Source: an uncultured Ruthenibacterium sp.
GTDB taxonomy: Bacteria > Bacillota > Clostridia > Oscillospirales > Ruminococcaceae
Length of the DNA stretch: 37,267 nt
Assembly (NCBI GenBank): GCA_944388395.1
Contig: CALXIP010000039.1
Span: forward strand, 1 to 37,267
Direction of reading: 5' to 3'
The translations under genes were made by a program, and so were the position numbers. Below, piece after piece: positions 1-8,580 of the stretch (position 1 is the first letter of the stretch; the number at the start of each line of letters is the position of its first letter). The notes beneath the pieces were generated by a model. The model ran no database searches, was not told where the DNA came from, and saw only the letters and a program-made list of their open reading frames with translations.

Positions 1-245
1 CGGTGGATTCCATCAACGCCGCCATGAAGGCCGCTTCTTCCGCCAGCTTCGGCTACAACACCGACCCCATCGTTTCCTCTGACGTCATCGGCATCACCTA
101 CGGCAGCCTGTTCGACGCCACGCAGACAATGGTGACCAAGATTGACGACGACACCTATCAGGTGCAGGTTGTGTCCTGGTACGACAACGAGAACTCTTAT
201 ACTTCTCAGATGGTCCGCACCATCAAATACTTCGCCGAGCTGTAA
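1..245 (+). CDS. gapA: Glyceraldehyde-3-phosphate dehydrogenase, C-terminal part (5' end outside window)
   Basis: This is the last 81 or so codons of a type I GAPDH, the glycolytic enzyme that oxidises glyceraldehyde-3-phosphate to 1,3-bisphosphoglycerate with NAD. The reading frame is open at the left edge and stops with TAA at 243-245. Visible family landmarks are the segment [10 protein letters not shown], the G-S-x-F-D-A stretch and the signature WYDNENSYT followed by QMVRTIKYF, which forms part of the catalytic domain and the C-terminal helix. The catalytic Cys and the Rossmann domain lie upstream of the window. A strong terminator follows at 285-321, so it is the last gene of its transcript. 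Confidence 0.95.
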   Translation, partial: VDSINAAMKAASSASFGYNTDPIVSSDVIGITYGSLFDATQTMVTKIDDDTYQVQVVSWYDNENSYTSQMVRTIKYFAEL

Positions 246-284
246 TTTGATTTTCAGCTTGCGGATAAAGTATTATTTGCTTGC

Positions 285-321
285 AAAAAGCCCTCTTTCC
301 AATTCGGAAAGAGGGCTTTTC
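285..321 (+). terminator. Rho-independent terminator of gapA
   Basis: An inverted repeat AAAAGCCCTCTTTCC / GGAAAGAGGGCTTTT with a four- to five-base loop sits 40 bases after the gapA stop. The A-run before and T-run after the stem make it a near-perfect intrinsic terminator. Confidence 0.93.
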
Positions 322-452
322 TACGTTTTACATCGAGAGTAGATTTAAAAGGATTTGTCGCATCAAATTCATGAGCGGATTGACCAAAATGCTCTTTTGG
401 CCGAGGCACAGCAAGAATTTTTTGGCCGGTTTGCTGTTTTTGGAAAAGGTAA
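322..452. other. Non-coding stretch between gapA terminator and codB promoter
   Basis: The whole gap between gapA and codB is 372 bases. Its first third contains no convincing gene. The only structure I see is a weak hairpin, ACAGCAA (408-414) pairing with TTGCTGT (431-437) followed by a T-run, which could be a secondary terminator. The short reading frames here lack ribosome binding sites and recognisable content. Confidence 0.4.
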
Positions 453-481
453 TTGACAAGCTTGTTGGAATTACATAGAAT
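453..481 (+). promoter_or_regulatory. Sigma-A promoter of codBA
   Basis: TTGACA at 453-458 and TAGAAT at 476-481 are separated by exactly 17 bases, one mismatch from consensus overall. Transcription would begin near 488, leaving a leader of about 130 bases before the codB start codon. Confidence 0.85.
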
Positions 482-487
482 AGGGAA

Positions 488-603
488 GGTATAGCTGGGC
501 GCAGAAGGTCCTGCTTCGCTGTGTGCAATGAGGCACGCCGTTTCCTTTGGGGAAAGGCGTGCTTTTTTACGGCCTGCTGCAACCTGCGGTACACAAAGAT
601 TTT
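488..603 (+). promoter_or_regulatory. Structured codBA leader, candidate attenuator or riboswitch
   Basis: Between the promoter and codB lies an RNA leader with two structures. The first is a hairpin at 499-526: GCGCA (499-503) with TGTGC (522-526), and GAAG (504-507) with CTTC (514-517). An alternative pairing is GCAG (501-504) with CTGC (511-514). The second is a full intrinsic terminator at 533-568. A terminator between a strong promoter and the first gene implies conditional read-through. I could not match the leader to a riboswitch class I know (no TPP, purine, preQ1, guanidine or PyrR signature) and found no clear antiterminator pairing, so the controlling signal is unknown. Confidence 0.5.
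533..568 (+). terminator. Intrinsic terminator inside the codBA leader
   Basis: GCACGCC (533-539) pairs with GGCGTGC (556-562). The stem extends through TTTCC/GGAAA with one bulged G, and six T residues follow at 563-568. It lies downstream of the codB promoter and 50 bases before the codB start, so it can only act as an attenuator or as a backstop. Confidence 0.85.
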
Positions 604-617
604 GGAGGAATCATTTC

Positions 618-1850
618 ATGAGTAAACCTGAAAACACGCAGCCGATTGATCATGACTATTCGCTGGAATGTGTTCCGCACTCCGCCAGAAAAACGTTTGT
701 CCCCATGTTCTTCATCATGCTGGGATTCACGTTCTTCTCGGCCAGCATGAGCGTCGGTGCAAAGCTGGGCAATGGGTTGGATCTGTCCGGGTTTGTCTGG
801 TCTGTGCTGCTGGGCGGCATTCTTCTGGGAGCTTATACAGGTGTGCTGGGTTACATCGGAAGCGAAACGGGTCTGTCGCTGGACATGCTGGCGCATCGGT
901 CCTTTGGAAAACTGGGGTCGTATCTTCCGTCTGCGCTGATCAGCTTTACACAGATCGGTTGGTTTGGCGTGGGCATCGCCATGTTTGCGGTTCCGGCGGC
1001 TGAATTGCTGAATATCAGTCCGGCCATTTTGGTAGCTGCTGCGGGAATCTGCATGACCGCCTCTGCTTACTTCGGCATTAAAGGCCTGGAGATTGTCAGC
1101 TATGTGTCTGTTCCGCTGATTGCCGTACTGGGCATTTATTCGATGGTGACTGCTACGGTGGAAGGCGGGGGTCTGGAGGCGATTTTCAACCAGAATGTCG
1201 GCTCCCTGACTATTTTCGGCGGTATCGGTTTGGTAATCGGTTCCTTTGTCAGCGGCGGTACGGCAACGCCGAACTTTACACGCTTTGCAAAAACCAACCG
1301 CGTCGCAGTGGTGACTACTGTGGTAGCGTTTTTGCTGGGCAATACGCTGATGTTTGCATTTGGCGCTGTGGGCGGTGCTTTTACCGGTAAAGAAGATATT
1401 TTTTATGTGATGATTGCACAGGGCCTCGCTGTTCCCGCGCTGATTGTGCTGGGCGCGAATATTTGGACCACCAATGACAATGCGCTGTATACTTCCGGCT
1501 TGGGCCTTTCCAATATCACCAAAATTCGTAAGCGTCCGATGGTGCTGATTGCCGGTGTGATCGGAACAGTAGCGGCCCTGTGGCTTTATAACAATTTTGT
1601 GGGCTGGCTGAATTTCCTGAATGCAACGTTACCGCCGGTAGGTGCTTTGATTGCGCTGGACTTTTTCCTGCACCGTGCCGATTATGTGGAAGGCGTTCCG
1701 GCAAAACGCAATTTCAATTGGGGTTCCATTGCGGGTGTTGTAGTGGGCGCCCTTGTGGGAAACTATGTCACCTTCGGAATTGCCTCCATCAATGCGATGG
1801 TGGCGGCTTGTGTGTGCTATCTGCTTGCAGGGCTGTTTGAAAAGAAGTAA
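618..1850 (+). CDS. codB: Cytosine permease (NCS1 family)
   Basis: A 410-residue integral membrane protein of the nucleobase:cation symporter-1 family, predicted to import cytosine with a cation; E. coli CodB is of similar length. The N-terminal region has the CodB pattern VPHSARKTFVPMFF followed by LGFTFFSASMSVGAKLG, then GYIGSETGLSLDMLA and QIGWFGVGIAMFAVP, all characteristic of cytosine rather than purine or allantoin permeases. About 12 hydrophobic segments fill the chain. The start at 618 is chosen for the GGAGG at 604-608; an upstream extension of the frame has no ribosome binding site and would run through the leader terminator. It is followed after 42 bases by the cytosine deaminase gene, so imported cytosine is converted to uracil. 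Expression is likely set by the leader at 488-603. Confidence 0.93.
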   Translation: MSKPENTQPIDHDYSLECVPHSARKTFVPMFFIMLGFTFFSASMSVGAKLGNGLDLSGFVWSVLLGGILLGAYTGVLGYIGSETGLSLDMLAHRSFGKLGSYLPSALISFTQIGWFGVGIAMFAVPAAELLNISPAILVAAAGICMTASAYFGIKGLEIVSYVSVPLIAVLGIYSMVTATVEGGGLEAIFNQNVGSLTIFGGIGLVIGSFVSGGTATPNFTRFAKTNRVAVVTTVVAFLLGNTLMFAFGAVGGAFTGKEDIFYVMIAQGLAVPALIVLGANIWTTNDNALYTSGLGLSNITKIRKRPMVLIAGVIGTVAALWLYNNFVGWLNFLNATLPPVGALIALDFFLHRADYVEGVPAKRNFNWGSIAGVVVGALVGNYVTFGIASINAMVAACVCYLLAGLFEKK

Positions 1851-1892
1851 AATAGAAGAAATTCCGCTGTGGAAAAAGAAAGGGGAATTGCG

Positions 1893-3128
1893 ATGCTTCT
1901 GAAAAATCTGTACATTGAAAATGCGCAGGAACTGACCGATATCCGTGTGCTTGATGGAAAGTTTGCTGAGATTGCGCCGGCGCTTGCTCCCAACGAAAGC
2001 GAGGAGGTCATTGATTTTGGCGGAAAACTTGCGTTGCCGCCGTTTATCGAGTCGCATGTGCATCTTGATACCTGCCTGACAGCGGGAGATCCGGTATGGA
2101 ATATGTCCGGAACGCTGTTTGAAGGCATTGAGTGCTGGGCCAAACGGAAAGACAAGCTGACCAAAGCCGATGTGCGCGACCGCGTGCAGCGTGCGGTTCG
2201 CATGCAGGCGGCCAACGGCATCCAGCATGTACGCACACATGTGGATGTGACGGACCCAAAACTTACAGCCATGGAAGCCATGCTGGAACTGAAGCAGGAA
2301 TTGAAAGACGTGATGGATATCCAGATCGTTGCATTTCCGCAGGAGGGGATCCTCAGCTATCCAAACGGCAAAGAGTTGATGGAAAATGCGGTTCGCATGG
2401 GCGCGGATGTTGTCGGCGCGATTCCTCATTTTGAGTTTACGCGGGAATACAGCGTGGAATCCCTGAATTTTGCCATGAAGCTGGCGGAGAAGTATGATCG
2501 CCTGGTGGATGTGCATTGCGACGAAATTGATGACGAAGCCTCCCGCGGTCTGGAGACGCTGGCAGCCCGTGCCTACGAGATGCAGATGTTTGACCGTGTG
2601 ACCGCCAGCCATACCACTGCCATGCATTCTTACAACAATGCGTATGTGCTGCGCCTGATGCGTCTGCTGAAATTATCGCGCATCAATTTTGTGGCAAACC
2701 CGCTGGTCAATACGCATCTGCAGGGGCGCGTGGATACCTATCCGAAGCGCCGGGGCGTTACCCGTGTGCGTGAACTGACACAGGAAGGGCTGAATGTTTC
2801 CTTCGGTCATGATGATATTTTTGATCCGTGGTATCCGCTTGGAAACGGCAATCTGCGCGATGTGGTTTTCATGGGACTTCATGTGTGTCAGATGATGGGG
2901 TACGAAGAAATCATGAATGCGTATCGCTTTATCTCAACCAATGCGGCGCGCACGCTGCATCTGGGGGACCAATACGGAATCCGTGTGGGGAATCCTGCGG
3001 ACCTGATTGTATTGGATGCCAAGAACTATTACGATGCGCTCAACTACAATTCACCGATACTTCGTTCGTACAAAAACGGTCGCCTGATTGCACAGGCCGA
3101 GCCGGAAAGAAAAAATGTTCTGTTTTGA
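1893..3128 (+). CDS. codA: Cytosine deaminase
   Basis: A 411-residue amidohydrolase that hydrolyses cytosine to uracil and ammonia, feeding pyrimidine salvage. The metal site is complete: H55 and H57 in HVHLD, H208 and catalytic E211 in HCDE, H240 in SHTT, and D307 in [13 protein letters not shown]. That last block is nearly diagnostic of the E. coli CodA group, which can also deaminate isoguanine. Start ATG 1893 has AGGGG seven bases upstream; the longer frame from 1869 lacks a site. It is co-transcribed with codB (42-base gap) and closed by a terminator at 3129-3162. The protein is cytoplasmic, and the length is close to the usual 415-430 residues. Confidence 0.95.
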   Translation: MLLKNLYIENAQELTDIRVLDGKFAEIAPALAPNESEEVIDFGGKLALPPFIESHVHLDTCLTAGDPVWNMSGTLFEGIECWAKRKDKLTKADVRDRVQRAVRMQAANGIQHVRTHVDVTDPKLTAMEAMLELKQELKDVMDIQIVAFPQEGILSYPNGKELMENAVRMGADVVGAIPHFEFTREYSVESLNFAMKLAEKYDRLVDVHCDEIDDEASRGLETLAARAYEMQMFDRVTASHTTAMHSYNNAYVLRLMRLLKLSRINFVANPLVNTHLQGRVDTYPKRRGVTRVRELTQEGLNVSFGHDDIFDPWYPLGNGNLRDVVFMGLHVCQMMGYEEIMNAYRFISTNAARTLHLGDQYGIRVGNPADLIVLDAKNYYDALNYNSPILRSYKNGRLIAQAEPERKNVLF

Positions 3129-3162
3129 AAAAGATCCCCTGGCATTGCCGGGGGATCTTTTT
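3129..3162 (+). terminator. Terminator of the codBA operon
   Basis: AAAGATCCCC and GGGGATCTTT form the stem, extended by an inner GGC/GCC, with a T-run at 3158-3162. It begins immediately after the codA stop codon. Confidence 0.9.
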
Positions 3163-3201
3163 ACATTTCAACGGGTTTTACTATGCAGAAATTGTGAAAA
3201 A

Positions 3202-3210
3202 TGGTATACT
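3202..3210 (+). promoter_or_regulatory. Extended -10 promoter for the 3246-4756 genes
   Basis: TGGTATACT is an extended -10 element (TGn plus TATACT at 3205-3210) without a good -35 box at the right distance. The identical 13-base string TGGTATACTAAAT recurs before cdaA at 4790. The first gene starts 36 bases further on. Confidence 0.6.
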
Positions 3211-3245
3211 AAATCATAAGAATGACTTTTGGAAGGAGTGCGCTT

Positions 3246-3596
3246 ATGGCGCATCGAAAATTATTTCTGAAAACCTTGGGAATCAGTGCACTGCTGGTAA
3301 TTGCCACAGGGGTTTTGCTGGCGTTGGCTGGTTATTTTTCGGCTGCGCGCGGCATCTGTATGGCAGTGGGATTTCTGGTCAGTACAGTGGCTCTTCGCCT
3401 TTTGTTTAAAGCCTGGGAAAGCGCGCCGCAGCTGTCTGCAGTAGGTGCTTTCTACATTCTTCGCCTTCTGGTGGAGTTTGGCGCGGTGCTGGTGTCTTTG
3501 TTTATTCCGGGAGCAGACCCGGTGGGTGTGCTGATCCCACAGCTGTTTGGGCTCCCGGTTTTGGCAGTGCTTATGGCCGTTGACAAAAATGTATAA
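3246..3596 (+). CDS. Small four-helix membrane protein, possibly AtpI-like
   Basis: A 116-residue protein that is almost wholly hydrophobic. After a short basic N-terminus ([10 protein letters not shown]) there are about four membrane segments, near residues 10-30, 33-54, 64-87 and 92-112. Size and topology resemble the ATP synthase subunit I (AtpI) family, but I see no diagnostic motif and there are no atp genes nearby, so this is only a possibility. GGAAGGAG at 3231-3238 supports the ATG at 3246. It lies 14 bases upstream of ispDF and probably shares its transcript from the promoter at 3202-3210. The function is unknown. Confidence 0.75.
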   Translation: MAHRKLFLKTLGISALLVIATGVLLALAGYFSAARGICMAVGFLVSTVALRLLFKAWESAPQLSAVGAFYILRLLVEFGAVLVSLFIPGADPVGVLIPQLFGLPVLAVLMAVDKNV

Positions 3597-3610
3597 AAGG
3601 AGAGAACGCG

Positions 3611-4756
3611 ATGATTGAAAATCGGACGGTAGCCGCGATCATAGTCGCGGCAGGCAGTTCTACCCGTATGGGGTTCGATAAATTGATGTATGATTTGGAT
3701 GGGCAGACGGTTCTGGAAAAAAGTCTGCAGGCGTTTGATATGCACCCTGCCATTGACGAACTGGTGGTTGTTGTGGGAGAGAACGCCGAAAAGGCAGAGC
3801 TGCTGATCCGAAAGGTCCACAAGCCGGTTCGTTTGGTGCGTGGCGGTGCTACACGCGCCTTGAGTGTGCAGAACGGCCTTGCTGAGATCAAAGCAGATTT
3901 TGTGGCCGTTCACGATGCGGCCCGGCCCTTTGTCAGTCAGGCAGTTATTACCGCGGCGCTGAATGCGGCGTTTCGCATGGGGGCTGCTGCGCCGGCTGTT
4001 CCCGTAAAGGATACCGTAAAGGTGATCGGGGCGGACGGAATGGTGAAATATACGCCGGACCGCAGCGGGCTTTATGCTGTGCAGACACCGCAGTGTTTTC
4101 GTACGGACCTGTATCGGAAGGCTTTGCGGGCAGTTTCAAATGGGGATGTAACGGACGATTGTTCTATACTGGAGATGGCAGGGGTCCCGGTTCAGCTGAC
4201 GCAGGGGGACTATGCCAATCACAAAATTACAACGCGGGAAGATCTTCCCGCGAAAAGGGAGGAACGCCAAATGCGCGTTGGGCATGGGTATGACGTGCAC
4301 CGTCTGGTGGAAGAGCGCAAGCTGATTTTGGGCGGGGTGGAGATCCCGTTTGAAAAGGGCCTGTTGGGCCATTCGGATGCCGATGTCCTGACACATGCGG
4401 TTATGGATGCACTGCTGGGCGCGGCTGCGCTGGGGGACATTGGTCACCTTTTCCCTGATAACGATCCGTCTTATGAAGGGGCGGACAGCATTGAACTTTT
4501 GAAAAAAGTGAAAGAAGTGCTGGACGAACAGGGATGGCGTGCAGAAAATCTGGACGCGACCATCCTTTGCCAGGCTCCCAAGCTGGCGCCGCACATTGCT
4601 GCCATGCGGGAGAACCTTGCCGGTGCACTGGGGCTGGATGTGCAGGCGGTATCTGTAAAAGCAACAACCGAGGAAAAGCTGGGCTTTACCGGAGCCGGAG
4701 AAGGAATTGCCGCACATTGCGTATGCCTTTTGGAACGCAGGGGCACCCGTTTGTGA
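3611..4756 (+). CDS. ispDF: Bifunctional IspD/IspF (MEP pathway isoprenoid synthesis)
   Basis: A 381-residue fusion of two MEP-pathway enzymes. Residues 1 to about 215 are IspD (2-C-methyl-D-erythritol 4-phosphate cytidylyltransferase), with the nucleotide-binding loop [27 protein letters not shown] and the Q-TPQ-F segment. Residues 221-381 are IspF (MEcPP synthase), with metal ligands D228, H230 and H262 and the motifs [21 protein letters not shown] and [12 protein letters not shown]. IspE acts between them and is not in the window. The start ATG 3611 follows AAAGGAGAG. GGGAGG at 4258-4263, seven bases before M221, could also allow separate translation of IspF. The product is isopentenyl-diphosphate precursor. 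Confidence 0.95.
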   Translation: MIENRTVAAIIVAAGSSTRMGFDKLMYDLDGQTVLEKSLQAFDMHPAIDELVVVVGENAEKAELLIRKVHKPVRLVRGGATRALSVQNGLAEIKADFVAVHDAARPFVSQAVITAALNAAFRMGAAAPAVPVKDTVKVIGADGMVKYTPDRSGLYAVQTPQCFRTDLYRKALRAVSNGDVTDDCSILEMAGVPVQLTQGDYANHKITTREDLPAKREERQMRVGHGYDVHRLVEERKLILGGVEIPFEKGLLGHSDADVLTHAVMDALLGAAALGDIGHLFPDNDPSYEGADSIELLKKVKEVLDEQGWRAENLDATILCQAPKLAPHIAAMRENLAGALGLDVQAVSVKATTEEKLGFTGAGEGIAAHCVCLLERRGTRL

Positions 4757-4789
4757 AAAAATTTTTCCCTGTACGGCGTTTTATGATTA

Positions 4790-4798
4790 TGGTATACT
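4790..4798 (+). promoter_or_regulatory. Extended -10 promoter of cdaA
   Basis: TGGTATACT, with TATACT at 4793-4798 and a TGn extension, lies 34 bases after the ispDF stop and 37 bases before the cdaA start. The -35 region is poor. The same 13-base string TGGTATACTAAAT is found at 3202. Confidence 0.6.
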
Positions 4799-4835
4799 AA
4801 ATAGTGGCTTATTTTGAGAGAAGGGCGGTGCCAAT

Positions 4836-5699
4836 ATGGGTTTGAAAGGCATCTGGTATGATATGTTTACCCTGTTTCATGTGAACGTTGGGCTTTCCGA
4901 TATTTTGGATATTGCAGTTGTGGCGTTCCTGGTATATGAGTTGATTCGCCTGATCAATCAAACACATACGGCACAGATCGCCAAAGGAATTCTGGTGCTG
5001 ATTTTTACATTTGTCGTGGCGAAAATTTGCGATTTTCGCACATTGCAGTGGTTGATCAACAGTGTGATGAGTTTCGGGTTGATCGCAGTGGTTATTGTGT
5101 TCCAACCGGAACTTCGCCGTGCGCTGGAACAGGTGGGCCGTACCAATTTTTTTGGTATGCAGCTGTTTCGAAGCAAAGTAAATCCGGCGGATTTGCGTGA
5201 AGTATGGCAGAATGCCATTGTGTCGGTGTGCGATGCTGCCGAGCAGATGTCTGATACACGGACAGGAGCGCTGATGGTGTTGGAGCGGCGCACCAACCTG
5301 TCGGAAATTATCAAGACAGGCACTGTCCTGAACGCAGATATTACGCCGGAAATTCTGGAGACGATTTTTTATGAGGGAACGGCGCTGCATGACGGAGCGG
5401 TAGTTGTGCGCGACGGACGCATTGAGGCGGCCGGCTGTGTGCTTCCTTTGTCCAATAATCTGGAGATTGGCAAGGACATGGGAACGCGGCACCGCGCTGC
5501 GCTGGGAATGAGCGAGAACTCCGATGCAGTGGTTGTGGTGGTCAGTGAGGAAACAGGAATCATTTCCATGGCCAAAAACGGCGTTTTGATTCGGCGGCTG
5601 GATCGTCAGAACCTGTTCAATATGCTGCAGGGAGATATGGTCCCGCCGCAAACCGAAGAGAAAAAGCAGCCTTTCTGGAGGAAAAAGCATGAAAGCTAA
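4836..5699 (+). CDS. cdaA: Diadenylate cyclase (c-di-AMP synthase) CdaA
   Basis: A 287-residue membrane-anchored diadenylate cyclase that joins two ATP into cyclic di-AMP, the second messenger controlling potassium and osmolyte transport in Firmicutes. Three N-terminal membrane segments (about residues 18-36, 46-64 and 70-88) precede the DAC (DisA_N) domain. Catalytic motifs are intact: D186-G187-A188 within LHDGAVVV and the RHR motif R218-H219-R220 in GTRHRAA. The ribosome binding site GAAGGGCGGTG lies before ATG 4836. The stop overlaps the cdaR start by 11 bases, indicating translational coupling with its regulator. The usual third partner glmM is not adjacent here. Confidence 0.96.
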   Translation: MGLKGIWYDMFTLFHVNVGLSDILDIAVVAFLVYELIRLINQTHTAQIAKGILVLIFTFVVAKICDFRTLQWLINSVMSFGLIAVVIVFQPELRRALEQVGRTNFFGMQLFRSKVNPADLREVWQNAIVSVCDAAEQMSDTRTGALMVLERRTNLSEIIKTGTVLNADITPEILETIFYEGTALHDGAVVVRDGRIEAAGCVLPLSNNLEIGKDMGTRHRAALGMSENSDAVVVVVSEETGIISMAKNGVLIRRLDRQNLFNMLQGDMVPPQTEEKKQPFWRKKHES

Positions 5700-6972
5700 G
5701 AAAAATTATTTTGAAAAGCTGTTTTCCGACAAGCGTTTCACTATTGCTTTCTCTATCTTGATCGCAATTGGGCTGTGGTTTGTCGTGCGTTCGATCATCA
5801 ATCCCAACAGCATTGCGACGATCCGCAATGTGAAAGTGAATTACGACTACAATTCAGCTGCGTATCTCAGTCAGGGACTGGATATTGTGGAAAAAGACAC
5901 GGAAGACAAAAGCGTCACCATTTCGGGAGACGATAACCAGATCAGCGGGGTGGAGGCGGAAGATATTCTTCTGTATCCCAATTATTCGCAGGTCAACGGG
6001 CCTGGCACTTATACGCTGAAATTGGTGGCAACACAGGCGGACTCCCTGCTGAACAGCCGTTCTTACGATTTTAACGAAATCAGCCCCAGCGCTTATGTGC
6101 AGGTCACCTTCGACAAGGTATCTACAAAGAAATTTACAATTACGGTCAATGCCAGCGGGATCGATCCCGAAGACGGCTATTATGTGGATACTCCGGTGGC
6201 ATCACCTGCGGAAGTGACGGTGCGCGGCCCGGAAAGTGTCGTCAACAGCATCGATAAGGTGATGGCCAATGTCACGCTGAATGAGAAGAGAACGGAATCT
6301 GCTCTGACCACGGCGCAGCTGGAATTTTTGGATAAAGAAGGCAATCCTGTGGATTCCACCTATCTGACCATGGATGTAAGCCAGGTGGAAGTGACCATTC
6401 CGGTGCTGAAAATCAAGGAGGTTCCGCTGACGGTGGAGTACACGCATGTACCTGTGGGATACGATGTGGAAGTGCTGAATCCTACATTATCGCAGGAGAC
6501 CATCCGCGTGGCCGGTTCCGCCGAGCAGGTGGACGCACTGGAGAGCATCAATGCCGGCTATATTGATTTGGCAAAATTGCAGCTGGGAACCAGCGTTGAC
6601 CTGAGTATTGAGTTGCCGGACGGGCTGCGAAACATTGATTCAGTCCAGAAAGTGACGGTCAGTTTCAATACCATGGGCTTTACCACACGTACCATTTCGG
6701 TCAGTGAAATTCGCGTGGTCAACGCCGCCAGTGGAACCACGGTGACGCCCTCGGTGGGACGCATCAACAATGTGACGCTGATTGGACGCGAAGATGAATT
6801 GGAAGAGTTGAGCGAGTCCAGTGTAGTGGCACAAATCGACGCATCGCCCACCAATGTCAGTGTGACCAAAGGGCAGCAGAATATGGAAGTGGAAATCATT
6901 GTCCCGGGTACAGAGACCGTGTTTGCCACAGGAACCTATACAGTGCTGTGCGACATCAGCACAGGAGCGTAA
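5689..6972 (+). CDS. cdaR: CdaA regulatory protein CdaR (YbbR repeats)
   Basis: A 427-residue protein with one N-terminal membrane anchor (about residues 16-38, KRFTIAFSILIAIGLWFVV) and an extracytoplasmic part made of several YbbR repeats rich in beta-strand sequence, with recurring patterns such as PAEVTVRGPESVVNSI and QETIRVAGSAEQVDAL. In Bacillus and Listeria the YbbR protein CdaR binds and modulates CdaA. The start ATG 5689 has GGAGG at 5677-5681 and lies inside the cdaA reading frame (11-base overlap). The next gene starts five bases after its stop. Confidence 0.93.
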   Translation: MKAKKNYFEKLFSDKRFTIAFSILIAIGLWFVVRSIINPNSIATIRNVKVNYDYNSAAYLSQGLDIVEKDTEDKSVTISGDDNQISGVEAEDILLYPNYSQVNGPGTYTLKLVATQADSLLNSRSYDFNEISPSAYVQVTFDKVSTKKFTITVNASGIDPEDGYYVDTPVASPAEVTVRGPESVVNSIDKVMANVTLNEKRTESALTTAQLEFLDKEGNPVDSTYLTMDVSQVEVTIPVLKIKEVPLTVEYTHVPVGYDVEVLNPTLSQETIRVAGSAEQVDALESINAGYIDLAKLQLGTSVDLSIELPDGLRNIDSVQKVTVSFNTMGFTTRTISVSEIRVVNAASGTTVTPSVGRINNVTLIGREDELEELSESSVVAQIDASPTNVSVTKGQQNMEVEIIVPGTETVFATGTYTVLCDISTGA

Positions 6973-6977
6973 CAAGA

Positions 6978-8567
6978 ATGCTTTTGGTAAAAGAAATTCG
7001 CCTGCCCCTGGAATGCGGGCAGGCACAGGCCGTGGATGCGGCTTTGAAGCGGCTGCATCTGACACAAGGGCAAATCGCCGGCGCGGAGATTTATAAAATC
7101 TCTGTGGATGCCCGTCGCGGAAGACCGGTGCTGGTCTATACAGTGGCGGTAGAGCTGGGACAAAAGGGTGCAGAGCGTTCCTTTGAGGGCTTTGCACCCT
7201 CTGTTTCGATTTTGAATAAGCAGACGTTTTCGATTGGAACCGGCAGTACGGTGCTGGAACATCCGCCGGTGGTGTGCGGGCTGGGACCGGCTGGGCTGTT
7301 CGCGGCGCTGGTGCTGGCCCGGCAGGGATTTCGTCCGGTGGTGCTGGAGCGCGGCCCGGAGATGGAACGTCGAATGAAGCAGGTGCTGGGATTTTATGAG
7401 AGCGGCTGCTTAGATGAAAATGCAAATATCCAGTTCGGAGAAGGAGGCGCGGGAACCTTTTCCGACGGCAAGCTGACGACCCGCATTCATGATCCGCTGT
7501 GCGGGTTTGTGATGGACACGCTTTTGGAGCATGGCGCGCCCCGAGAAATTGCGGTGCGTCAGAAACCGCACATCGGTACCGACCGTTTGCGGGATGTGAT
7601 TGTTTCGATTCGCAATGAGATTCTTTCCCTGGGTGGTCAGGTGTTTTTTGACACAGCTTTGACGGGTTTGTGTGTGAAAAATGGCGTGTTGACCGGTGTG
7701 CGCACATCATCCGGAGAAATTCCTTGTGAAACGTTGGTTTTAGCAGTAGGCCATTCGGCGCGTGACACGTTTGAGATGTTGTTTGAAACCGGCCTGCGCC
7801 CGCAGGCCAAACCGTTTTCGGTGGGGTTCCGGGCAGAGCACTTGCAGAGCCGCATCGAAGAGAGCCTGTATCATGAGGCAGCGGGACATCCGGCGCTTCC
7901 GCGGGGCGAGTATCAGCTTTCTCATCACGTAGGAAAGCGGTGCGTGTATACATTCTGCATGTGCCCCGGCGGTCAGGTGGTTGCCGCCGCCAGTGAGAAA
8001 GACCGAGTGGTGACCAACGGAATGAGCTTTCACGCCCGAGATGGCAAAAACGCCAATGCCGCCGTGGTGGTCAGCGTCAGTGACGCAGATTTCGGCGGCG
8101 ATGCGCGCGAGGCAATTGCGTTCCAGCGTGCATTGGAGACGCGGGCGTTTCAGGCGGGCGGCGGTGGCTATACTGCTCCGGCGGAAAACGTGCGCAGCTT
8201 TCTGAATGGCGAGGGCAGATTGCGCATCACCAGTGTGCAGCCGACTTATCCGCGCGGGGTTCACGCTGCCGATTTGGGGGCGCTGCTTCCGGATGAGCTG
8301 GCAAGTGCACTTCGAACCGGCCTTTCCGCCTTTGAACGAAAACTGCGGGGCTACACGGCGCCGGAAGCTGTTTTGACGGGTCTGGAGACACGCACATCCA
8401 GTCCGGTCCGCCTTGTGCGCGGTGAGAATATGGAGAGCGTGGATCTGCCGGGGCTGTATCCCTGCGGAGAAGGCGCTGGCTATGCCGGCGGAATTGTTTC
8501 GGCGGCGGTAGACGGAGTTCGTGTTGCACGGACCATTGCGGAATATTATCGGCCAAGCCGGGCCTGA
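6978..8567 (+). CDS. FAD-dependent dehydrogenase (COG2509-type)
   Basis: A 529-residue flavoprotein. An N-terminal region of about 85 residues precedes the FAD-binding Rossmann fold GLGPAGLFAALVLARQG (near residues 98-115). Later come GEGGAGTFSDGKLTTR, a second nucleotide-contacting region (LVLAVGHSARDTF), and the C-terminal FAD motif CGEGAGYAGGIVSAAVDG. This arrangement matches the uncharacterised FAD-dependent dehydrogenases often found beside cdaR and glmM in Clostridia; the substrate is unknown. Start ATG 6978 is chosen because GGAG lies at 6964-6967; a longer frame would overlap cdaR. It is in one operon with cdaAR upstream and the XpaC-like pair downstream. Confidence 0.88.
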   Translation: MLLVKEIRLPLECGQAQAVDAALKRLHLTQGQIAGAEIYKISVDARRGRPVLVYTVAVELGQKGAERSFEGFAPSVSILNKQTFSIGTGSTVLEHPPVVCGLGPAGLFAALVLARQGFRPVVLERGPEMERRMKQVLGFYESGCLDENANIQFGEGGAGTFSDGKLTTRIHDPLCGFVMDTLLEHGAPREIAVRQKPHIGTDRLRDVIVSIRNEILSLGGQVFFDTALTGLCVKNGVLTGVRTSSGEIPCETLVLAVGHSARDTFEMLFETGLRPQAKPFSVGFRAEHLQSRIEESLYHEAAGHPALPRGEYQLSHHVGKRCVYTFCMCPGGQVVAAASEKDRVVTNGMSFHARDGKNANAAVVVSVSDADFGGDAREAIAFQRALETRAFQAGGGGYTAPAENVRSFLNGEGRLRITSVQPTYPRGVHAADLGALLPDELASALRTGLSAFERKLRGYTAPEAVLTGLETRTSSPVRLVRGENMESVDLPGLYPCGEGAGYAGGIVSAAVDGVRVARTIAEYYRPSRA

Positions 8568-8580
8568 TGGAGGAGTCGGA

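Noticed and set aside
488..603. codBA leader as a TPP, purine, preQ1 or PyrR element
   Set aside because: None of the conserved core strings of those elements is present; kept only as an unassigned attenuator.
1629..2627. Open frame of 332 codons on the - strand across the codB/codA junction
   Set aside because: It is antisense to two well-supported genes, is rich in His/Arg/Gln typical of reverse reading, and has no recognisable domain.
6640..7953. Open frame of 437 codons on the - strand
   Set aside because: It lies antisense to cdaR and the FAD dehydrogenase; the Pro/Arg/Ser-rich composition is that of a shadow frame.
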